Below are positions 58,243-64,000 of a stretch of 64,000 nucleotides of DNA, in pieces. Each line of letters begins with the position of its first letter. Position 1 is the stretch's first letter. Position numbers and translations under genes: made by a program. The stretch is from Rhynchopus sp. YZ270_cl-10 (taxonomy: Eukaryota; Euglenozoa; Diplonemea; Diplonemida; Diplonemidae): positions 434,001 to 498,000 of the forward strand of contig OZ037896.1 of the NCBI GenBank assembly GCA_964035575.1. The letters are read 5' to 3'. The notes below the pieces were generated by a model, which was not told where the DNA came from, did not search any database, and saw nothing but the letters and a program-made list of their open reading frames with translations.

Positions 58243-59206
58243 GGGGTGGCATCAAAACAAAAAACGCGGACAATGTCCGCGTTTTTGGGGGGGGAGGGGG
58301 GGGTCTGAAATTCCAGAAAACGCGGACATTTTGGGGTTTTTTTTTCCCTCGAAAATTTTTTTCTTCACGGGGTTGTACACGATTTTGACCAAAATTTATT
58401 TAAAAACTCGTCCATTTCGGAAAATTGACCCCACCACAGAACCGGCGGATTCAGGAAATGCAAATGCCGGTGTTTTCGGGCAAAATAAAAAATACAAGAT
58501 GCCCGCGTTTTTTTTGCAAAATGTACACGAATGGGGGGCCCTTAAACCCCTGCTACCTGTGCTTCTACAGGCAAACACTTGGACCCCTTTACCTTACACT
58601 GACGAGTTTTGACCAAAATCAAGAACTTGTCCATTTTGGCAAATTGACCCCACCACAGAACGGACGGATTCCGGAAATGCAAATGCCGGTGTTTTTGCGC
58701 ATTTTCATGGTTTCAGCATCAGAGAGAGAAAATCTGGGTTGTGGGATTTACCTTGGCCCCTTTACCTTACACTCATTTTGACCAAAACCAAGAACTTGGC
58801 CATTTCGGAAAATTGACCCCACCACAGCACGGACAGATTCCGGAAATGCCAATCGCGGCATGTTTTGGGGCTGAAAAATTTTCACCAGAAAATTTTTTTC
58901 AGCAGCATTTTTTGGCCGAAAATGGGCCCCACGTATAAGCAACCGGGCTCATATTTTCAAAAATTTAAGTGGTCAAAAAATTGTCCAATTTTCGAAATTG
59001 ACCCCACCACTTTCTGGACGGATTCCGGAAATGCCAAAAAACTGTGTTTTGGGTCACGAATTTGCACCCCGTCACCCAAAAACCAGCAAAAAATAGGGGG
59101 AAAAAAAACAAAAAATGTCCGCGTTTTGGGGGGGGGGGGAGGGGGGGGGTCTGAAATTCCCCAAAAACGCGGACATTGTCCGCGTTTTTTGTTTTGATGC
59201 CACCCC
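58243..59206. mobile_element. Harbinger-like MITE, TTA duplication
   Basis: Perfect inverted ends of at least 44 bp start GGGGTGGCATCAAAAC and include CGCGGACAATGTCCGCG. TTA flanks both sides (58240-58242, 59207-59209), as for PIF/Harbinger elements (family knowledge). The interior has about four degenerate tandem blocks (near 58408, 58612, 58787, 58980) containing ATTGACCCCACCAC and GGATTCCGGAAATGC, and shares a segment with the satellite at 32519-33301. Confidence 0.85.
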
Positions 59207-59737
59207 TTAGTTTACTACATTTATTGCACAGCAAATTTGTTGTGTTTTTTTCACTGTATGAGTTTTGTGTGAGTGGTGACACAAAATACTGGATGAAAAC
59301 ACAATTTGCAGGCACCTTCCGTCCGATTCTATTTCCTCTGGACAATGCTTGGTATAATAAAATGAAATACCCCCCCCTTCTTTGTTTATTCGTTGTTTGT
59401 TGTTTGTTGATCGCATCCATCCTCGTCCGTACTTCAGGAAAAGCACACAGCACTTTTGGTGGTATTGAAATGCCCTTTGTGAAATCCGTCCGCACACTTT
59501 TTTTTTTTTTTTTTTTTTTCAAACCCCAAAAGTCCCGAAAACCCCGAAAAACCCGCGTCCTGAAGTACGGTGGAGAGGTGGAGCACAAGGGGGGAAGGGG
59601 AAAACGGTAAAACTCATGACCACCGACGAGCGCGTCTTTCATTTCCAGACGTATTGCATACTCGTACAAAATGAAATACCCCCCCCTTCTTTGTTTATTC
59701 GTTGTTTGTTGTTTGTTGATCGCATCCATCAGGACCC
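59207..59737. other. 3' flank of the retroelement with a 60-bp direct repeat
   Basis: AAATACCCCCCCCTTCTTTG...GATCGCATCCATC occurs at 59362-59421 and again at 59671-59730 in direct orientation. A T run is at 59499-59519. The second copy ends 8 nt from the RT stop codon. These may be split direct repeats of the YR retroelement. Confidence 0.6.
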
Positions 59738-62700
59738 TTAATAGGGACGCGCAGCGCTCTCGAAGAGAGAAGTGATCGCCTGTAGCTGCTCGTTTGTCTT
59801 CGCTTTGTCTCCTCTGGTGAATCGGTCCGCTCTCTGCTGTTTTGTCCCCACGTGAGCGCACCTCAGGGTCATTCCGTTCTGCTTTGCCGCCGCAAACATC
59901 TCCGACAGAATGGCGTTCGCCGCAAAGTTGCTGCTGTGTCCCCGCTCAATGCAGAAAACGGCAGACAAGTTGTCGACCTTCATGTGTACAGTGCACGCGC
60001 TGGTGTATTTTGCCGCCAATAGCACAGACTTAGCTGCCGCATACAGCTCCTTCAGGAAGATTGAGGTGTCCTCGTGGCCTGCGCCGAACGTTCCCTGCGC
60101 AACCTTCTCGTCTTCGTCGTCTTCCAGGATTGCTGCCCACTCTGCTTTTGAGGCGTCTGACCACACTGTGATTGTCTTAGTGGGGGGTTGTAGGATCCAG
60201 CTGTTTGTCGTCATCAATGATATCCGCTTTCGCACTTCAAAAATCACACTGGGAGGTACTTCGACATGTATGTCCCACAAAAGAACGTTCTGAAGTGTCT
60301 TCGAAGCCAGGTTTTGCACGAAGGTGATGGCTGCTGGTAATGTGCACAGTGGTGTGTGTGTTGTGTACGAATGCCACACTATGCATCCAAAAACTACGTA
60401 GAACTGGCGTGGCGTCAGCTTCCCCGTGCGCAGCGCGGCCAGTTCATCCTTCTGCACAAACTTTTCGAGCCATGCCGGTTCAGATCGGAATGTGTGTTTC
60501 TCCAAGTTAAATTCCACTCCGAATACGCAGAACTGTTGTGTAGGGGTACCGTACGTCGGATCGTCCATGTTGAGTTCGACGTTTGCTTTGTCGCATCGTT
60601 CGCAGAATGACGAAAATTGTGCCACCGCTTCCTCTCGGGATTGTTGTATGACGATGAAGTTGTCTATCCAGCAGATACCAAACTCTTCGGGCAATAGTAC
60701 ACGCGAGCAGCGTTGTGCAATCGCTGGAGCGAACGACCAACCCATCGCCAAGCAATTTAACACTGTCCTAGTGAATTGTCCCCGTTCTCCTGCGGTGTTG
60801 ACACCAAAAAACGGTCGGATGCTTGCGTCTACTTCGATTTGGTAGAACCAACTTCTAGCGTCGGACAGAACGACCCAATTGCTGTTCACTATTCTGTGGA
60901 TAACAGCCGTGATGTGCGGCAGTCTCATCTGCGGTGGCGGACCCATCGACCTGTTCAGCTTTCTGCCATCCACCACGAATCGCAAACCCCCCGACTTTTT
61001 CTCCACAGTGAAGGCATGCAGAATCACTTCTTGGGGTGCAGAAGTTCGCGACAGGACGCCGAAGTCGATGAGGGTATCCAGATGTTGAGCCATGTGACGC
61101 GAGGTACCTCTCCTTATCCCAGCTTGCTTGTCCCAACCCTCCTTCAGGTGTGATACGAATGTTTCTCTCTTACGGATGATCTGCAGAATGTCTTCCAGCT
61201 CGTTCTCCTTGTCGAGGCTCTCCAATGTGTCTAAGCAGATGCGTCCTCTCGATATCGCAGCAATGTAGTCCTGGTCTGTTCCTCCTGCACGCGCCTCGGC
61301 GGGAGGACGAATGTTCGTGGCGCTGCTTCGTACGCATAGCGAGTTGTCGTACAGGCTCAGAAGCCCCGCATCCTCAGACGGTGATTGTGAGTCCTCCAAT
61401 ATGGTTTGTATGAAAGTTTGTTCTGAATCTGCGGGTAAATCGTCGCATGTTCCTTCTTTGTTGTGGACGGGGCTAAGGTCGTGGTTGTAATATCTTGGGT
61501 ATGGTATTTTAAAAGCCTGCGGGATGGGTGCTTCATGCACGAACTTCAGTCTTCTAGGTGCAGGGGCTTCGACAGCAAAGTCGTCTGTTCGACCCGTTGC
61601 AGACCTCCTTTCGGCAAGTAGCGGATGAGACCCTCCACCGTGTCGTGTCGCGTGATCATCTGGATCTGTTCCAACGGTACTCTCTTGTTGTTGAGGTGGT
61701 GCGCCGCTCCTCGCCTTAGGGAGTGAGGAGTGAGGTTCTGATTTACTCTTTTCAACGATTTGCCTATTGTCCTGTAAGAGAGGTCTTTGAATAGTCGGTC
61801 GGAGCCCTTCGATTTCTTCATCTGACCCTTTAAAGCTTTCAACATCGACGGAGCCATATCCATTCCTGTGTGTTTCCCGAGGCGGAAAGGGTCTGACTTC
61901 GTGTCGACCCAGTGGACCCCAATCTGTGCAGTATGGTCGTTCATCGAAATTTCTTCTGCTTTGAGTCCCAACACGTCTGAGCATCGTGCTGCCCCTTGCC
62001 ACATCATCGTCAACGCCAGCTTCAGCGATGGGTTTTTGGCTAAAGATATAGCCTTGCGTATCTCCTCTGTTGTCGCCGGAGGTGCTTGGGTCGTCGGCTT
62101 CAGCGCTCCCAATCTCCTCAGTGCCCGTTGGTAGTCGGCCAACAGTTGCGAACCTTCGGTTCTCGTATTCGCCATTCGTTTCAGCGCTGCCGACGCTACG
62201 ATTGAGGTTTGTAATGCTGCTGATGGGAGCATGTTTTCCATTGTTCGCTTCTTCTCTAACCACAGAATGATCGCCTCGTCGTACCCTAGCTCTGTCTTCA
62301 TGTGTTGCTCCCAATTTGTTTTGAACTCGTTCAGACGGCGCCACACGCTTCGCAGCTCCCCCATGTACGACCCCGATAACGCCTGTGACAGAGTGTGTTG
62401 CGCCTTCTCCATGACCAGCCGAGCTTGTTCTGTGGTGAGTGGCATTTCCTTCTGTCGTGGACGTCCGAGATGCGAAGGAGGTCTTTCTTCCAGCAAAGCG
62501 CTCAGGCTGAGGTTCCTCGGGGGCGCCGCCCCCCGTGAATTTTCTTCCCTGTTGTCGGGTTCTAGGGTTGTCTTCTCTTTTATCTTCTTCTTCGTCGCCA
62601 ATATTCTGCCTCTGATCCCCAATGACCCCATTGTTGCCGGTGTTGTCTTGCTTGGTGTAGTGTTTTGAATTTTCTTCCCTATTGTAGTCATTAAGTTGTC

Positions 62701-63139
62701 GTCTTTTGTTTGGTATTGTCCCCGTATCGTGCTCGGTGTAGTGTTTTGAATTTTCTTCCCTATTGTCGCCATTAAATTGTCGTCTTTTGTTTGGTATTGT
62801 CCCCGTATCGTGCTTTGTGTCGTGTTTTGAATTTTCTTCCCTATTGTCGCCATTAAATTGTCGTCTTTTGTTTGGTATTGTCCCCGTATCGTGCTTTGTG
62901 TCGTGTTTTGAATTTTCTTCCCTATTGTCGCCATTAAATTGTCGTCTTTTGTTTGGTATTGTCCCCGTATCGTGCTTTGTGTCGTGTTTTGAATTTTCTT
63001 CCCTATTGTCGCCATTAAATTGTCGTCTTTTGCTTGGTATTGTCCCCGTATCTTCCTTTTTGTAGCGTCCTGCATTGTCTTCCCTGATGTCCTCCCGATA
63101 GTACTCCTGTTTTCTTGTATTTCTTCCCCTGTCAGTCAA
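59738..63139 (-). CDS. reverse transcriptase-RNase H ORF of YR retroelement
   Basis: 1133 codons as an open frame; no ATG near its beginning (it opens at a TTG overlapping the Gag stop), so expression by frameshift or reinitiation from Gag, or an internal start, is likely. Residues about 25-165 are 27-aa repeats (KHDTGTIPNKRRQFNGDN). The RT core: GGLRFVVDGRKLNRS, motif A LSDARSWFYQI with the catalytic Asp, motif B region NCLAMGWSFAPAIAQ, motif C ICWIDNFIVI near residue 823. Motif C has Asp-Asn instead of Asp-Asp. RNase H has its four acidic residues in VWSDASKAEW, FLKELYAA, VDNLSAVF and QQRADRFTRG. It converts element RNA to cDNA for recombinase-mediated integration. Confidence 0.88.
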   Translation of the reverse strand: MTDRGRNTRKQEYYREDIREDNAGRYKKEDTGTIPSKRRQFNGDNREENSKHDTKHDTGTIPNKRRQFNGDNREENSKHDTKHDTGTIPNKRRQFNGDNREENSKHDTKHDTGTIPNKRRQFNGDNREENSKHYTEHDTGTIPNKRRQLNDYNREENSKHYTKQDNTGNNGVIGDQRQNIGDEEEDKREDNPRTRQQGRKFTGGGAPEEPQPERFAGRKTSFASRTSTTEGNATHHRTSSAGHGEGATHSVTGVIGVVHGGAAKRVAPSERVQNKLGATHEDRARVRRGDHSVVREEANNGKHAPISSITNLNRSVGSAETNGEYENRRFATVGRLPTGTEEIGSAEADDPSTSGDNRGDTQGYIFSQKPIAEAGVDDDVARGSTMLRRVGTQSRRNFDERPYCTDWGPLGRHEVRPFPPRETHRNGYGSVDVESFKGSDEEIEGLRPTIQRPLLQDNRQIVEKSKSEPHSSLPKARSGAPPQQQESTVGTDPDDHATRHGGGSHPLLAERRSATGRTDDFAVEAPAPRRLKFVHEAPIPQAFKIPYPRYYNHDLSPVHNKEGTCDDLPADSEQTFIQTILEDSQSPSEDAGLLSLYDNSLCVRSSATNIRPPAEARAGGTDQDYIAAISRGRICLDTLESLDKENELEDILQIIRKRETFVSHLKEGWDKQAGIRRGTSRHMAQHLDTLIDFGVLSRTSAPQEVILHAFTVEKKSGGLRFVVDGRKLNRSMGPPPQMRLPHITAVIHRIVNSNWVVLSDARSWFYQIEVDASIRPFFGVNTAGERGQFTRTVLNCLAMGWSFAPAIAQRCSRVLLPEEFGICWIDNFIVIQQSREEAVAQFSSFCERCDKANVELNMDDPTYGTPTQQFCVFGVEFNLEKHTFRSEPAWLEKFVQKDELAALRTGKLTPRQFYVVFGCIVWHSYTTHTPLCTLPAAITFVQNLASKTLQNVLLWDIHVEVPPSVIFEVRKRISLMTTNSWILQPPTKTITVWSDASKAEWAAILEDDEDEKVAQGTFGAGHEDTSIFLKELYAAAKSVLLAAKYTSACTVHMKVDNLSAVFCIERGHSSNFAANAILSEMFAAAKQNGMTLRCAHVGTKQQRADRFTRGDKAKTNEQLQAITSLFESAARPY
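61546..63075 (-). CDS. tyrosine recombinase of YR retroelement
   Basis: 509 aa from an ATG at 63075, entirely inside the RT frame but in another frame. Residues about 5-150 are 27-aa repeats (KIQNTTQSTIRGQYQTKDDN). The recombinase fold follows, with the catalytic set visible: first Arg in GAARCSDVLGL (about 360), HxxR in TPHSLRRGAAH (about 453), a later His in ITRHDTVEG and the nucleophile Tyr in IRYLPKGG (about 483). All residues needed are present. It integrates circular cDNA without target duplication (family knowledge). Confidence 0.9.
   Translation of the reverse strand: MQDATKRKIRGQYQAKDDNLMATIGKKIQNTTQSTIRGQYQTKDDNLMATIGKKIQNTTQSTIRGQYQTKDDNLMATIGKKIQNTTQSTIRGQYQTKDDNLMATIGKKIQNTTPSTIRGQYQTKDDNLMTTIGKKIQNTTPSKTTPATMGSLGIRGRILATKKKIKEKTTLEPDNREENSRGAAPPRNLSLSALLEERPPSHLGRPRQKEMPLTTEQARLVMEKAQHTLSQALSGSYMGELRSVWRRLNEFKTNWEQHMKTELGYDEAIILWLEKKRTMENMLPSAALQTSIVASAALKRMANTRTEGSQLLADYQRALRRLGALKPTTQAPPATTEEIRKAISLAKNPSLKLALTMMWQGAARCSDVLGLKAEEISMNDHTAQIGVHWVDTKSDPFRLGKHTGMDMAPSMLKALKGQMKKSKGSDRLFKDLSYRTIGKSLKRVNQNLTPHSLRRGAAHHLNNKRVPLEQIQMITRHDTVEGLIRYLPKGGLQRVEQTTLLSKPLHLED
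62661..63065 (-). repeat. 81-bp tandem repeats coding in two frames
   Basis: Five units start at 62661, 62742, 62823, 62904 and 62985. As 81 = 27 codons, both overlapping ORFs read a 27-aa repeat. The two outer units are more diverged than the three inner ones. Confidence 0.95.
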
Positions 63140-64000
63140 CGTCTGGGCCCTGCGTACCTTCTTAACTCCTTTCCCGTGTTGCCCCAGTAGTCTCGGTCGC
63201 GCCCCCTCGTATCGTCTCCTCCCCTGTCCCTGTCGTCTCTCTTCTCCTTGGCGTCCCTCCCTGAATCCCGCGTCTTCGACGGTACCTCTGCGTGCGGCTG
63301 CTTCTTGGCCGTGTCCATAATGCGAGCTTGGATGACTTTTGAGAAGTCATCCACCGCGTATCCCTTTGCTTTAGACTCGTACATCATCCTTCCGGCAGCA
63401 TTAGCCCCAATAATTGTGGTCGAGGTGAGTTCTACTATGGTGTTGTGTATGGGCGTCAGGAACTTGGTTGCGGGTGGGTCCTCTGAGTCCTCGATCAGCG
63501 CCAGGGAGTTGTCCAGCGCCTCGAAGCATCTTAGGACGCCCTTTTGATACTCGAGTGCATTGTCAAAAGTGGGTAGGGTCGACTCCCTGAATGCCTTTCC
63601 TACCTTTTCCCTGATCTCCTTTCTGATGCGGCTGTTTTGGATGTTTTTCCAGGTTGCAACAACATACGGCGAGAAATCAGCGTCGAGTGCCGTTTGCTGG
63701 GACTTCTTGATAAACTCTATAGTTTTCTTGAGACTCTCGTTCTCCTGCTGCAGAAAATCCAAACGTGCAAAAGTGTGCATGAAAAGCTTCTTAGCGGTTT
63801 CCGGAATCACTGCGAGGAGCCCTTCCACCGTGTCCTCTGCGTCGTCGTCCTCCTCGTCCTGCTGCTGCTGCTCGATCGGCTTTTCCTTTTTCACCTTCGT
63901 TCTTGGCGCACGTCTCCACGCGCACACCGGACACACCCATCTCTCTGTCTTCTTGAGGAAGTCTGTGATCACCCCTTCAGGGATTAGCCCCGTGTTCCGC
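63136..64000 (-). CDS. Gag-like ORF of YR retroelement, 5' end outside window
   Basis: The frame stays open to the window edge, so the N-terminus is missing; at least 287 codons here. A CPVC motif near the visible start (ERWVCPVCAWRRA) may be half of a zinc-binding site. A coiled-coil-like stretch follows (FARLDFLQQENESLKKTIEF). The C-terminus is Arg/Asp-rich (KEKRDDRDRGGDDTRGRDRD), probably RNA-binding. The stop overlaps the opening of the RT frame. It would form the nucleoprotein particle. Confidence 0.7.
   Translation of the reverse strand, partial: RNTGLIPEGVITDFLKKTERWVCPVCAWRRAPRTKVKKEKPIEQQQQDEEDDDAEDTVEGLLAVIPETAKKLFMHTFARLDFLQQENESLKKTIEFIKKSQQTALDADFSPYVVATWKNIQNSRIRKEIREKVGKAFRESTLPTFDNALEYQKGVLRCFEALDNSLALIEDSEDPPATKFLTPIHNTIVELTSTTIIGANAAGRMMYESKAKGYAVDDFSKVIQARIMDTAKKQPHAEVPSKTRDSGRDAKEKRDDRDRGGDDTRGRDRDYWGNTGKELRRYAGPRR

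Larger units (their letters stand above)
59358..64000 (-). mobile_element. VIPER/DIRS-like tyrosine-recombinase retroelement, right end outside window
   Basis: Three minus-strand frames in the order Gag, YR, RT-RNase H, the VIPER arrangement (family knowledge). YR elements lack integrase and usually have split or inverted terminal repeats without target duplication. Here only a direct repeat at the 3' side (59362 and 59671) is visible. All frames are open, so the copy may be intact. Confidence 0.85.

Noticed and set aside
58331-58781. Overlapping plus-strand frames with FDQNQELVHFGKLTPPQNG repeats
   Set aside because: They follow the tandem blocks inside the MITE; no start context, frames shift between blocks.

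Overview
The window looks like nuclear DNA of a free-living protist, most plausibly a euglenozoan of the diplonemid type (inference, not proven). The reasons are: (1) every recognisable host gene lies on the minus strand, as in long one-direction gene arrays; (2) genes have few, short GT-AG introns with donors such as GTATGT and GTAGGT, plus polypyrimidine-AG sites just upstream of several start codons that could be cis or trans acceptors; (3) the tyrosine-recombinase retroelement has the order Gag, YR, RT-RNase H known from trypanosomatid VIPER; (4) the metacaspase-like protein has Ser at the catalytic Cys position, as some trypanosome metacaspases do. No rRNA, tRNA or CRISPR array was found.

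Layout. 1-6078: gene-poor, with homopolymer runs, dispersed repeats and a 393-bp TA-flanked MITE. 6079-17559: a 3-exon gene for a ~3788-aa mucin-like type I/II membrane protein. 18854-20405: 3-exon DHHC palmitoyltransferase. 20990-28224: nested DNA transposons, namely a foldback element, a complete hAT element (the only plus-strand gene), and a 3.7-kb TA-flanked element carrying a G-rich heptamer array and two copies of a 260-bp MITE. 28804-30435: metacaspase-like pseudoenzyme. 30985-31892: bL28m-like mitoribosomal protein. 32129-33986: a candidate small spliced gene whose intron holds a 262-bp satellite. 35513-39225: 3-exon cyclic-nucleotide-type K+ channel. 39862-53760: a single-exon 4632-aa Ser-rich surface protein. 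54208-55312 and 56576-57462: two small spliced genes, the second tangled in a split foldback transposon. 58243-59206: Harbinger-like MITE related to the satellite. 59358-64000: a VIPER/DIRS-like retroelement running off the right edge.

The most unusual signal is a set of short, structured, dispersed repeat families. They recur inside introns, often directly before the 3' splice polypyrimidine tract, and also upstream of genes at putative acceptor sites. They look like introner-type elements or intron-borne functional structures. The two giant surface proteins suggest a cell coat rich in glycoproteins. The other genes (channel, palmitoyltransferase, mitoribosome protein) are ordinary housekeeping or signalling functions with no operon-like link.
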